Part shown: in pieces, positions 47,588 through 56,691 of the stretch | Numbering within the stretch: the stretch's first letter is position 1 | How the letters are laid out: each line of letters starts with the position of its first letter | NCBI RefSeq assembly: GCF_004331155.1 | Contig: NZ_SJNZ01000012.1 | Location: forward strand, 1 to 64,000 | Direction: 5' to 3' | DNA length: 64,000 nucleotides | DNA from: Acinetobacter terrestris | GTDB taxonomy: Bacteria > Pseudomonadota > Gammaproteobacteria > Pseudomonadales > Moraxellaceae | Notes under the pieces: generated by a model | Databases searched by the model: none | What the model was told of the DNA's origin: nothing | The model's input: only the letters and a program-made list of their open reading frames with translations | Position numbers and translations under genes: made by a program

Positions 47588-48184
47588 ATGGTTGCTGATT
47601 TCTCTGAGCGTTTAAGGTTTTTTCGATCACAGCGAGGGCTATCTCAACAAGGATTGGCTAATATAGTTGGTATTTCAAGAAAACAAATTTCTGATTATGA
47701 AGTTGGTACCGCAAAACCACGTCAAGCTACATATATGAAAATCTTAAAAGCGCTTGATATAAGTGATCAGATTTTCAGTAAAAGTGATCTTTGTTCTCTT
47801 GATATAAATGATTTAGATGGCGATCAGGTTATATCTTTTAGCAATAATGATGGAGATAAAATTATCCTCTCTAAATCATTTTGCACTAAAAATCACTTAA
47901 ATGAGGTAGATATACTAAGCGTTTTTAAGATTAAGGGGGATGCAATGCAGGAAACCCTTTTTAATGATGATTTAGTTTTAGTTGATACGTCAGATAAATA
48001 CTTTATATCGGGATTAATTTATTTAATATATTTCTACGGTGAAAGAATGGCTGTTCGTTTACACCGTAGCGCTAATGGGTTGATTGAAATAACTAAAGAC
48101 AATTCAGCTCATCCTGACAATACGGTGAACGAGTCAGAAATAATAGTTTTAGGTAAAGTAGTATACAGGCAAGGTTTGATCTAA
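47588..48184 (+). CDS. CI/LexA-like phage repressor lacking the self-cleavage residues
   Basis: A 198-aa protein with an N-terminal HTH_XRE domain (ERLRFFRSQRGLSQQGLANI ... GISRKQISDYEVG, residues 5-55) and a C-terminal S24/LexA-like fold (about 110-195: FKIKGDAMQETLFNDDLVLVD). In self-cleaving relatives the motif is G-x-S-M; here serine is alanine (GDAM), and no lysine is seen where the dyad partner is expected (RMAVRLHRS). It should therefore be a stable, SOS-insensitive repressor. Start ATG 47588. It is divergent from the RHH-like gene and probably controls it. Confidence 0.82.
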   Translation: MVADFSERLRFFRSQRGLSQQGLANIVGISRKQISDYEVGTAKPRQATYMKILKALDISDQIFSKSDLCSLDINDLDGDQVISFSNNDGDKIILSKSFCTKNHLNEVDILSVFKIKGDAMQETLFNDDLVLVDTSDKYFISGLIYLIYFYGERMAVRLHRSANGLIEITKDNSAHPDNTVNESEIIVLGKVVYRQGLI

Positions 48185-48200
48185 ATAATAGTTCTCAAGT

Positions 48201-48299
48201 ATGAGGGCAAGAGTATTGCGTGATTTCAAAGAAAAAGAATACATTCAGACAATTTGGAATGATCCTGAGTTGTATCTAAAACATCCTATTCAGCTTTAA
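48201..48299 (+). CDS. possible 32-aa small protein downstream of the repressor
   Basis: ATG 48201 to TAA 48299 encodes MRARVLRDFKEKEYIQTIWN and a short tail ending HPIQL. It follows the repressor by 16 bp and ends at a terminator. No clear ribosome binding site; it could be real or the tail of a lost gene. Confidence 0.35.
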   Translation: MRARVLRDFKEKEYIQTIWNDPELYLKHPIQL

Positions 48300-48301
48300 A
48301 A

Positions 48302-48335
48302 AAAGGGATGACATTTTACTAAGTGTCATCCCTTT
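48302..48335. terminator. bidirectional terminator
   Basis: Stem AAAGGGATGACA / TGTCATCCCTTT with a 10-nt loop between the repressor unit and the convergent XRE gene; it overlaps the last codons of the latter. Confidence 0.85.
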
Positions 48336-48546
48336 CTTCATCCCCATTAGTATATTCAAATAGATCTTGCATATTACAATCAAAATATTTACACAAGGTA
48401 TCAGCAACCGAAAGTTCAATTCGTATTGCCCGGTCATAGTAAAGACTCGTTAGCGTATTGCGATTAATACTGGTCGCCTGAGCTACCTCACTTAACTTTA
48501 AAATTTTTCGTTCACCCATTAAAGCTGACAATCTACATCTAATCAT
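48319..48546 (-). CDS. XRE-family (HTH_26) transcriptional regulator
   Basis: A 75-aa single-domain regulator: MIRCRLSALMGERKILKLSEV, then SINRNTLTSLYYDRAIRIEL, with a helix-turn-helix in the middle and an acidic tail (NGDEERDD). This is the Cro/C1-type HTH_26 group. I used ATG 48546. It is divergent from the hypothetical gene at 48706, and two TAACCTA palindromes lie between them, so it probably represses itself and that gene. Confidence 0.8.
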   Translation of the reverse strand: MIRCRLSALMGERKILKLSEVAQATSINRNTLTSLYYDRAIRIELSVADTLCKYFDCNMQDLFEYTNGDEERDDT

Positions 48547-48568
48547 AGCAACCTTCAAATCAAAATAA

Positions 48569-48637
48569 TAACCTACAGTAAGTTAATTTAACTTGATAAA
48601 TAATTTTTAGAATGATAATTTAACCTATAGTAGGTTA
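48569..48637. promoter_or_regulatory. two operator-like palindromes
   Basis: TAACCTATAGTAGGTTA (48621-48637) is a perfect 7-3-7 palindrome. TAACCTACAGTAAGTTA (48569-48585) is the same element with one arm mismatch. Centres are 52 bp apart, about five helical turns. They lie between the XRE gene and the divergent hypothetical gene; binding by the XRE protein is inferred. Confidence 0.65.
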
Positions 48638-48705
48638 TTTTGTTTCATAGTGAAACAAGTTAACCTTTCTAAATATCATTATATAATTTCTATGCGAGTT
48701 CAGCT

Positions 48706-48972
48706 ATGAATAACTATTTTTCTCCAAAGTTCTTTGTTTCAGAAGAAGTCCGCTCAACTGCTGTTGCTCTAATCAAAGAGTTTAATATTGACCGTACATT
48801 TGATTTAGCTTTATTCCTGAATGTTAATCCTAACTTAAATGACCAAGATGCAACTTTGGCCTGGGTTAATTATTTTGAAAAAAATCAACATGATCTTAGT
48901 GATTTCAATCATGTTAGACGTCACTTTATGAAAAACTTTCCTAAAATTATGTTTGCAAACTTTAGTGAATAA
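48706..48972 (+). CDS. hypothetical protein under putative XRE control
   Basis: An 88-aa soluble protein starting MNNYFSPKFFVSEEVRSTAV, with no signal, membrane segment or recognised motif; composition is acidic and aromatic-rich. The start is ATG 48706. The only clue is context: it is divergent from a small XRE regulator with shared operators, an arrangement seen for phage-type or toxin-like accessory genes. Confidence 0.6.
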   Translation: MNNYFSPKFFVSEEVRSTAVALIKEFNIDRTFDLALFLNVNPNLNDQDATLAWVNYFEKNQHDLSDFNHVRRHFMKNFPKIMFANFSE

Positions 48973-49074
48973 AATAAACAAAGGGAGATATCAAATATCT
49001 CCCTTAATTTTTAACTGACCCTCTTATTGTAATCTCGATTAAAAGTGAAACTTAATTTAATTGGTTGTAAAAAT

Positions 49075-49695
49075 ATGGATTCATCGATAAAAGCAAGTCA
49101 TATTGAGCCATCGGTCATTGCTTTTGACGTGTTTGGTACACTTGTAAAAATAGGGGAAAGACGTTCCCCATATAGAAAATTAATGAAATGGCTAAAAGGA
49201 AATGGGCGACAACCAAAACCTGATGATGCCAAATTTATTATGTCCCACAATTTAAATTTGGCAGAGCTTGCAAAGCGATTAGCAGTAAATATTCCAGACC
49301 AATTTCTGCAAGAACTTGAGCATGATTTAGATGAAGAGTTACGCTCTATTACACTGTATGAAGATACCTTATCAACTTTGGAAGAATTAAAGAAATTGGG
49401 GATTAAATTGGCATTATGCTCAAATTTAGCTACGCCATATGGAAAAATTGTTTCTTCATTATTACCGCCCCTTGATGCTTATGCTTGGAGTTATGAAGTT
49501 GCTGCAATTAAACCTGAGCCGAAAATCTATCAATCACTCATTGACCAAGTAGATTGCCAAGCTTCAGAAGTTTTATTTATTGGGGATACAGCACTTGCAG
49601 ATTTTACAGGGCCAACAACATTTGGCATGTCTGCCAGATTGATCAATCGTAACAATGGTCAAACATTGGCAGAAGTTTTAAACGACATACTTTAA
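49075..49695 (+). CDS. HAD family hydrolase
   Basis: A 206-aa haloacid dehalogenase-like phosphatase. All four motifs are present: VIAFDVFGTLV (motif I, nucleophile Asp), LALCSNLA (motif II), AAIKPEPKIYQSLI (motif III Lys) and VLFIGDTALADFTG (motif IV). Motif I reads DVFGT, so the second Asp used by many phosphatases is Val-Phe-Gly in this subgroup, as in some dehalogenase-like members. I used ATG 49075; GTG 49045 is an alternative. Substrate unknown. Accessory gene of the island. Confidence 0.82.
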   Translation: MDSSIKASHIEPSVIAFDVFGTLVKIGERRSPYRKLMKWLKGNGRQPKPDDAKFIMSHNLNLAELAKRLAVNIPDQFLQELEHDLDEELRSITLYEDTLSTLEELKKLGIKLALCSNLATPYGKIVSSLLPPLDAYAWSYEVAAIKPEPKIYQSLIDQVDCQASEVLFIGDTALADFTGPTTFGMSARLINRNNGQTLAEVLNDIL

Positions 49696-49727
49696 CAACT
49701 CGTGGACGTCCCCCCTATAGTGAATAC

Positions 49728-50512
49728 TCACAGCTCCTCATCTTTCCATTTTTTAAATTCTGCAATTCGTTCATCAAGCTCCAGAACCCATGCTGGTTTT
49801 ATATGTGGCACATCTGGACGCTCAACACCTTGATGGTCAAAAAACTTATACACCATTGCGGCCAACTTGATAAACGCCTGTTCAAACGTATCTGCCCAAA
49901 CATCTAAACGATAATCATGATAATGCTCTTGGTATAATTTACCACCATCTTCTACTTTATTGAGATGTGAGCCAGTCTCTAAATAAATCACTAATTTCCC
50001 ATCATCTTCATCATTATATGCACCGTGATAAACATTTTGGCAATGCCCCCATGTATTCCAGTGCCATGATGGTACATCGCCAGTAACCGTCCAAAAAGCT
50101 GGGTGTGTATCAATAAAATGATAGGCAGTTAAAAAGTCCGTTGGATTTGCGAGATATGCTTGCTCATTTTCAAAGGCAGTCTGTAAAGCAGATTGTAAAT
50201 GCTCAAATTTATTTTGATCGGTATAGGAAAACAAATTACTAGAAAGATGCTCAGAGGTTTTAAAAAATAGGCAACCATTTTCTTTATCCTCACCAAAATA
50301 TTGATAAACCTCTGGTAGAATCTGTAAATCTGTCGGTTTGACATGATGGATCTGGTGTTGTACGTCTTTTAGCTTTCGTGAATTGCTTCCATACGATCGG
50401 GGTAAGTGACGACAAGTTTCGTATCTCGCAGTGATAAAATTGCTCGTTCAGTCATTTGGGGTAACTGTTCTAATAACCAGTCTGGTAATTTTTTTAATTC
50501 AGTCGGTTGCAT
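49728..50512 (-). pseudogene. hypothetical gene with a frameshift
   Basis: From ATG 50512 the frame reads MQPTELKKLPDWLLEQLPQM to DRMEAIHES and stops near 50376. The next frame continues at once as LKDVQHQIHHVKPTDLQILP and runs on through NKFEHLQSALQTAF and WNTWGHCQNVYHGAYNDEDD to the stop at 49728. Re-joined it would be about 260 residues. An independent start inside the second frame would have to be TTG 50234, which cuts into the protein. Family not recognised; rich in Trp, His and acidic residues. One indel only, so sequencing error cannot be excluded. Confidence 0.6.
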
Positions 50513-50852
50513 TTTTAGTTATCCTATTTTTTAACAATTTCAAGTTGTTACATACGTTACGCAACATAATTTGTGCAAGTTGAGTATAAGTTAGTCCATA
50601 GGAGTATATTGTCACACAATGGCTTCGACAAGCGTCCGACTAAGCTCATTGAAGGAAAAATATTCCCCATTTATTTTATACGGCTCACTTACCTTTCCAT
50701 TGAGCCATTATAGATTTTTCATCTTAGTTTAGATGTTCAAAAAGCTTGAGTTTCCTTTCTTTAGTTTTTCTATAGTAAGCCTCACATTGAGCAGCTAAAC
50801 CAAGATGATATTTTAAAGCGCTTTCCACTCTTGCTGTCACATACTCAATACT
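50513..50852. other. intergenic stretch in the island
   Basis: About 340 bp with no gene or strong terminator recognised. It separates the frameshifted hypothetical gene from the secreted protein gene. Confidence 0.4.
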
Positions 50853-51266
50853 TTAAATTTCACGCTGCTGAGCAAAGACTTGAATCGCAGGATGTAACTG
50901 TTTTGAGCAACTTGCATCATTGCTAAAGTATTTTAACGTCTTGGTTTTGGCAAAATAAATTGCAGCAAACAATCGCCCATCTTTAAAAACAATCGCTGAT
51001 GAAGCATCTGAACTGCTTCCAGACCGACCTTCATAATACAGAGCCTCATCTGTTTTTAGTAAATAGGGCGCTGAGTAATTATCGAAATTAGATTGAAATT
51101 TTAGATAATCATGCTTTAACAATGTTTGAAGTTCTGTTTGGATTTTTGGATTCAAAGCAATTTGAGGAATTGATGAAATATCTGAATATTGAATTAAATC
51201 TAGTTTTTGAGCATGAGTAAAAGCAGAGAGTGAAAAAAGTAGAAAAAGATAATATGTATTCTTCAT
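50853..51266 (-). CDS. secreted protein of unknown function
   Basis: A 137-aa protein with a clear Sec signal peptide (MKNTYYLFLLFSLSAFTHA, cut before QKL). The mature part contains EALYYEGRSGSSSDASSAIV and LFAAIYFAKTKTLKYF, and one cysteine (DASCSK). It is probably periplasmic. I do not recognise the family. The start is ATG 51266. It is the outermost gene on the right side of the island, 18 bp from the end-repeat region. Confidence 0.65.
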   Translation of the reverse strand: MKNTYYLFLLFSLSAFTHAQKLDLIQYSDISSIPQIALNPKIQTELQTLLKHDYLKFQSNFDNYSAPYLLKTDEALYYEGRSGSSSDASSAIVFKDGRLFAAIYFAKTKTLKYFSNDASCSKQLHPAIQVFAQQREI

Positions 51267-51283
51267 ATCAAATTTATTATTTT

Positions 51284-51340
51284 TATGTCCATATTGACTT
51301 ACTTATGGATTGTTCATTTTATATGGACACTTATGGAGTA
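51284..51340. repeat. right island end with iterated motifs
   Basis: Contains TATGTCCATATTG (51284-51296), ACTTATGGA (51301-51309), ATATGGACA (51321-51329) and a second ACTTATGGA (51329-51337). These mirror motifs at the left end in inverted order. The pilA stump starts at 51341. Confidence 0.6.
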
Positions 51341-51372
51341 TCAATTAGAGTAAAACCTTTTTGAGCATTCAT
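51341..51372 (-). pseudogene. 5' stump of the native pilA
   Basis: ATG 51372 begins [10 protein letters not shown], identical to the first ten residues of the island PilA, and then runs into island sequence and a stop (D-T-P-stop). The ribosome binding site and RpoN promoter upstream are intact. This is the remains of the resident pilA at its usual place next to the TPM genes; transcription from its promoter would now enter the island. Confidence 0.85.
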
Positions 51373-51441
51373 AACATTCTCCACAAATGTTTTTTGTTTA
51401 TTTATAAGCTTTGTAAAGCTAATTTAGCTTAATTTATAGTT

Positions 51442-51457
51442 AGCACAAACTGTGCCA
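51442..51457 (-). promoter_or_regulatory. sigma-54 promoter of the native pilA stump
   Basis: Minus strand TGGCACAGTTTGTGCT has the same -24/-12 core as the island pilA promoter, about 70 bp before ATG 51372. Sequence between the core and the ATG is similar but clearly diverged between the two copies. Confidence 0.8.
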
Positions 51458-51579
51458 AAAATGATTATAATAAAATTTACAGAAAAAACAGCAGTTTGTA
51501 AAAATAAAATTGTTACAACGTAGTTTTAATGTTTTTTTTAGTAAAAAAATGACATTTTTTGTCACTTAGCTACCATTTC

Positions 51580-52140
51580 CTAGCCCAATATGATTGGCTT
51601 ATTACTTAATTCATTATACTGATCCGTTGTTGAGTGCGCATAAAACTCATTTAATACTTCGCCTATGCTTAATACACCTGTCATCACAGCATCTCGATAT
51701 TGGTGTCGTGAAAGTTGCTTAATCATTCTTTGACAAATTTCATCCCAAACGACTTGTTCCGTTGCTTTCCTTATTCCCCGATCAATCACAATTTCTACTT
51801 TTCGTTCACACAAATTTAAATATAAAAGTACACCACTATTATATTCAGTATCCCATACACCCAGTTCAGCAAAAAGTTGTTGTGCACGGATACGTGTATT
51901 TTGGTTATAAGCTTGATTAGCTGGAATGCAACCTTCAATCACGACCTGAATTTCACCCACATGCCCATGCTCTGCCTCAGTAACAGCTTGGGCAATTACA
52001 TGTTGATCCTGCTTGGAAAAATAACGTTTAGCCGCAGGCATATAGAGAAAATGCTTTAACCAGCGCTTAAAGCTTGGTTGGTTTACTTCTTCTATTTTAG
52101 GTTGCGTAACAATCTCTGTCGTTTCTGTTTTTACTACCAT
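51580..52140 (-). CDS. TPM domain protein (cytoplasmic type)
   Basis: A 186-aa protein with one TPM domain (about residues 45-165): HVIAQAVTEAEHGHVGEIQVVIEG, RAQQLFAELGVWDTEYNSGVLLYL and VWDEICQRM. It has no signal peptide, and a short Lys/Glu-rich N-terminus. It overlaps the larger TPM gene upstream by 7 nt, and with LemA forms a TPM-TPM-LemA unit common in Acinetobacter. Biochemical role unknown; TPM domains have been linked to phosphatase activity and membrane-protein quality control. Confidence 0.8.
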   Translation of the reverse strand: MVVKTETTEIVTQPKIEEVNQPSFKRWLKHFLYMPAAKRYFSKQDQHVIAQAVTEAEHGHVGEIQVVIEGCIPANQAYNQNTRIRAQQLFAELGVWDTEYNSGVLLYLNLCERKVEIVIDRGIRKATEQVVWDEICQRMIKQLSRHQYRDAVMTGVLSIGEVLNEFYAHSTTDQYNELSNKPIILG

Positions 52141-53222
52141 GAGCCTGATGCCCCTCCACCGCCAAAGCCGCCACCGCCGCCACTAAATCCGCCCCCACCC
52201 CCAAAGCCGCCGCCTCCGCCTCGACCTCCGCGCCCCCCACCAGAAGCCAAAAACAGATGGAATATGGTTTGTGCAATAGCGGTAATCAGTAAAAAGAAAA
52301 TCCCACCGCCAATCAATAAACTGGTGACTAATCCTGCACCATTCACTAATCCAGCGACTGTTCCAGCCACCGCTGCAGTCGATGCACTTAAACCCTTGCC
52401 AAAAATAAAGGAACCGATAATCCCCGCAATCAAAATAAATAATGCAGTACTAAAAGTTTTCTCTTTGGCTTGCTGTTCATGCAAAGCTTGTTGTTGGCGT
52501 TCTTTAAGTTCTTCAGCTGCCTTCTGCGCTACCTCGGGATCCATATTTAAAATACGTTCTATTTCAACCAAACCCGCATCAATCCCCTGTGCATATTGAG
52601 CTTGTTTAAAATAAGGCGTGATCTGATTTCGAATAATCCGACTTGCCACAATATCCGGTATCACACCTTCCAAACCATAACCTGTCAGAATTTGGATACG
52701 ACGATCATTCACAGCAATCGCCATCAACAAACCATTATCCTGTTTTGCTGAACCCAATTGCCATTTTTCCGCAACTCGCATGGCAAAGTCGAAAATATCT
52801 TCTTGCCCTGTGCTTGGAACAATTACCACACCAATTTGTGCCTTGCCTTGTTCATGTAGCGCTAAAATCCGTTGGCTAATTTCCTGTTTCTGACTTTCTG
52901 TTAATAAGTTTGCCTGATCCACAACGGGCGCATTTAGCGTGGGCAGTCCACGAATGGATTCATCCTCTGCCATATCATTGGCAACTGACGGTGATTGAAC
53001 CGTGGTTTCAGTATTCTCTTTGCTGGCTGTTTGATTCTGAGAGGTCTGCTGTTGATCCTGAATAATTTTACCGACTACTACAGCATCAGTACTATCATCT
53101 GTAGCAGTTGCAACTTCACTCCAGCTAAGTGAACACATCAGCGCACTAAAGCTCAGTAAGAAAACTGCCACTAATCTCCTTATGGGTGAAATGTATTGTT
53201 TATAAGAATCAGACATCGGCAA
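52134..53222 (-). CDS. TPM domain membrane protein with glycine-rich tail
   Basis: A 362-aa protein with a signal/anchor helix (residues 17-35), a periplasmic TPM domain (about 95-235: APVVDQANLLTESQKQEI, GQAQIGVVIV-like, DNGLLMAIAVNDRRIQILTGYGLEGVIPD), two membrane helices (about 255-320) and a low-complexity Gly-rich C-terminus. This is the YgcG-like architecture. It starts at 53222 (ATG 53216 also possible). The gene is between the second TPM gene and lemA. Function inferred only by family. Confidence 0.82.
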   Translation of the reverse strand: MPMSDSYKQYISPIRRLVAVFLLSFSALMCSLSWSEVATATDDSTDAVVVGKIIQDQQQTSQNQTASKENTETTVQSPSVANDMAEDESIRGLPTLNAPVVDQANLLTESQKQEISQRILALHEQGKAQIGVVIVPSTGQEDIFDFAMRVAEKWQLGSAKQDNGLLMAIAVNDRRIQILTGYGLEGVIPDIVASRIIRNQITPYFKQAQYAQGIDAGLVEIERILNMDPEVAQKAAEELKERQQQALHEQQAKEKTFSTALFILIAGIIGSFIFGKGLSASTAAVAGTVAGLVNGAGLVTSLLIGGGIFFLLITAIAQTIFHLFLASGGGRGGRGGGGGFGGGGGFSGGGGGFGGGGASGSW

Positions 53223-53244
53223 TCCTTATTCAGCAATTAATGAT

Positions 53245-53835
53245 TTAGTCGAAAGATACTTTAGGTGCGTTTTGTGCACTTTGCTCTGCACTAAAGTTCG
53301 GCTTGGTATCCATGCCAATGACTTTAGCCGTCATGACTTGTGGGAACTGGCGCGAATAGGAGTTGAAGTCTTGAACGGTGGTAATATAACGATTACGCGC
53401 AACTGCAATCCGGTTTTCAGTGCCTTCGAGTTGGACTTGTAAATCACGGAATTGTTCATTGGCTTTTAAGTCAGGATAATTTTCAGACACCGCAATTAAA
53501 CGTGATAATGCACTGGTCATCTGCGCCTGTGCTTCTTGATATCTCTGGAATAAGACAGGATCTTCCAGAACTTCTTTATCTACTTTTAGGCCTGCAACAT
53601 TGGCACGGGCTTGAGTGACTTCTGTCAGCACTTGCTCTTCATGTTTGGCATAGCCTTTCACCACATTGACCAAGTTAGGTACAAGGTCTGCACGGCGTTG
53701 ATATTGGTTTTGTACTTCAGACCAAGATGCTGTCACCGCCTCATCTTTGACTTGTAACGTGTTATAGCCACAACCCGATAACGTTAAAGTACTGACAAGA
53801 GCCATAGTAACTAAACTTTTTTTCATTACATTCAT
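53245..53835 (-). CDS. lemA: LemA family lipoprotein
   Basis: A 196-aa LemA-family protein. It has a lipoprotein signal (MKKSLVTMALVSTLTLSGC, lipobox LSGC) and the LemA core: YNTLQVKDEAVTASWSEVQ, YQRRADLVPNLVNVVKGYA, LSRLIAVSENYPDLKANE and NRYITTVQDFNSYSRQFP. The start is 53835, or ATG 53826. It is the first gene of the lemA-TPM-TPM unit; these are found together in many bacteria, with unknown role at the envelope. Confidence 0.9.
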   Translation of the reverse strand: MNVMKKSLVTMALVSTLTLSGCGYNTLQVKDEAVTASWSEVQNQYQRRADLVPNLVNVVKGYAKHEEQVLTEVTQARANVAGLKVDKEVLEDPVLFQRYQEAQAQMTSALSRLIAVSENYPDLKANEQFRDLQVQLEGTENRIAVARNRYITTVQDFNSYSRQFPQVMTAKVIGMDTKPNFSAEQSAQNAPKVSFD

Positions 53836-53936
53836 ATATCTATATCCTCTATATTTCTTTGTATTTGTTTGAATATTTTTATTGTAAACATATTTAAGCC
53901 TAGTTCTGTTTAATTTCAGTACTTCAGAGCTTGCAT

Positions 53937-53967
53937 AAAAAAAGGCAAATAGAGATGTTCGCCTTTT
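53937..53967 (-). terminator. terminator of the PF10118 gene
   Basis: A-run, GGC...GCC stem, then TTTTTT, located between the PF10118 gene and lemA. Confidence 0.7.
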
Positions 53968-53988
53968 TTATTTCATTCATGAACCGAG

Positions 53989-54864
53989 TTAAACTGGCTT
54001 TAATTCATGTTGAAAACTTTCCAGCTGATAATCTTCTGCCAAGCGCTCTTTCCAATAATTCACAATTTTAGTGTAATCAATATCTGAAGGATGAAAATCA
54101 GCTTTAAAGTAAGACAAGTATTCTGGCAAAAGCTGGATAAACATCTTGCCGAGCAAGTAAAGACCAAAAACATTGCCGCCCACTTTAGGTAAACTTTTAG
54201 CTTTGTCTTGTAGAAACAACCGCGTTGCAGAATAAAAAGTGAGGCTGGCAAAACCTGTGGTGACACTTCGCATGATCATACATCGAATTTTATCATCGCC
54301 ATATACGGCTTGATACACATCAAAAGCCACTGTGCGGTGTTCAATTTCTTCAATGGCATGCCAAACCCAAAGCTTTACGGCATCATCATCTAAAGTGGCT
54401 AAAACTTCCGGATGCCGAAGAATATATCCACCAAGCAAGGCAGTGAAATGCTCAAAAGCACAGGTAATGGCCAGTTGAATTTTAGGATGCAGATTTTTAA
54501 CATACTCATTTTTACGTGCAAGCCAAGCCTGAAACCGGTCTAAATGATAATCATCACTTCGCCATGCATCGTTGAATTCGGCATGCGCTTTGGAATGCAT
54601 CGCTTCCTGTCCAATAAAAGCCGTGATCTGTGCCTGCAACTTTTCATCTTTGACTTTATCACGCACATTACGAACGCTATGCACAAAGAATTGCTCCCCA
54701 ATGGGAAATGTCGAAGAAAGTGCTGTGAGCATATGTGACATTACTGGAGAATTGGCGAAATAATGCCGGCGAATGGCCTTTGGGTTAAATTGTAGTTTTC
54801 TGACTGTAATCCCGATCGCTTTGGGACGATTTAGATATGATTTTTCTGTCGCCACTTGTGTCAT
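53989..54864 (-). CDS. predicted metal-dependent hydrolase (PF10118)
   Basis: A 291-aa helical protein of the Metal_hydrol (PF10118) family. Conserved acid/His positions that could bind a metal: FIGQEAMHSKAHAEFN (about 85), AFEHFTALLGGYIL (about 127) and WVWHAIEEIEHRTVAFDVY (about 155), a pattern like that of ferritin-like di-iron proteins. I used ATG 54864, with AGGAT upstream; the frame extends 17 codons. Substrate is unknown; it stands alone. Confidence 0.78.
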   Translation of the reverse strand: MTQVATEKSYLNRPKAIGITVRKLQFNPKAIRRHYFANSPVMSHMLTALSSTFPIGEQFFVHSVRNVRDKVKDEKLQAQITAFIGQEAMHSKAHAEFNDAWRSDDYHLDRFQAWLARKNEYVKNLHPKIQLAITCAFEHFTALLGGYILRHPEVLATLDDDAVKLWVWHAIEEIEHRTVAFDVYQAVYGDDKIRCMIMRSVTTGFASLTFYSATRLFLQDKAKSLPKVGGNVFGLYLLGKMFIQLLPEYLSYFKADFHPSDIDYTKIVNYWKERLAEDYQLESFQHELKPV

Positions 54865-55103
54865 GTTGTTAATCCTGAAAATTTGATCGGACAATGACAT
54901 CAGTATGGACAGCATTTTTTAAAGCAGATATGGCAAAAGCGCTTGTTGAATTAGCGAAAAGGTTCAAAAGTTTATTCTTGTAAAACGCTTCCTCTTCTTC
55001 ATCCGATGTGTTTTCAGATTCTCACAAGCCACTTTTTAGATTCGTTCCATCTCTCCAACTCTCTCCCAAAGGGCGAGAATCTACATTACATTTACTACTT
55101 TTT

Positions 55104-55127
55104 CATTTTCTCATTTTCTCATTTTCT
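55104..55127. repeat. three tandem copies of CATTTTCT
   Basis: A perfect 8-bp tandem repeat, three units, in the 330-bp gap between the PF10118 gene and gltD. The same gap holds a degenerate CTCTCC repeat (about 55045-55080) like that near 3 kb. No gene was seen there. Confidence 0.8.
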
Positions 55128-55133
55128 CAAAAT

Positions 55134-55157
55134 AAAAACCCACCGAAGTGGGTTTTT
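55134..55157 (-). terminator. terminator of gltBD
   Basis: Perfect stem AAAAACCCAC / GTGGGTTTTT with a CGAA loop, 39 bp beyond the gltD stop. Confidence 0.9.
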
Positions 55158-55195
55158 AAAATTCATTTAAAGCTTAATCAGATGAAATATCCTGC

Positions 55196-56650
<1,455 letters not shown>

Positions 56651-56691
56651 TTATCCGCTACACCTGCCTATCAAATCGGTTCGTCGTGGAA

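Larger units (their letters stand above)
39525..51337. mobile_element. GInt-like genomic island inserted in the pilA-tfpO locus
   Basis: An accessory block of about 11.8 kb. Its ends share the inverted 9-mer TCCATAAGT (39525-39533; complement at 51329-51337) and several GTCCATAT motifs. It carries three tyrosine-recombinase-like genes plus a small fourth gene in one minus-strand operon (46701-40932), the layout described for GInt islands (ginABCD) and similar in logic to Tn554. Cargo: a complete pilA, phage-like regulators, a HAD hydrolase and hypothetical genes. Left flank: truncated tfpO; right flank: pilA stump with native promoter. Ends were set by eye and may be off by several bases; the GInt assignment rests on gene number, order and sizes. 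Confidence 0.72.

Noticed and set aside
47588-48184. Possibility that the island is an intact prophage
   Set aside because: Only regulator-like genes are present; there are no capsid, terminase, portal, lysis or tail genes, and the recombinase module is of the three-recombinase type.
48201-48299. Small ORF as a defined antitoxin or anti-CRISPR
   Set aside because: Size alone is not evidence; no partner or motif supports either role.
52078-52599. Proline-rich 173-aa open frame opposite the TPM gene
   Set aside because: It is the complement of the glycine-rich tail of the TPM protein; the proline repeats are an artefact of that composition.
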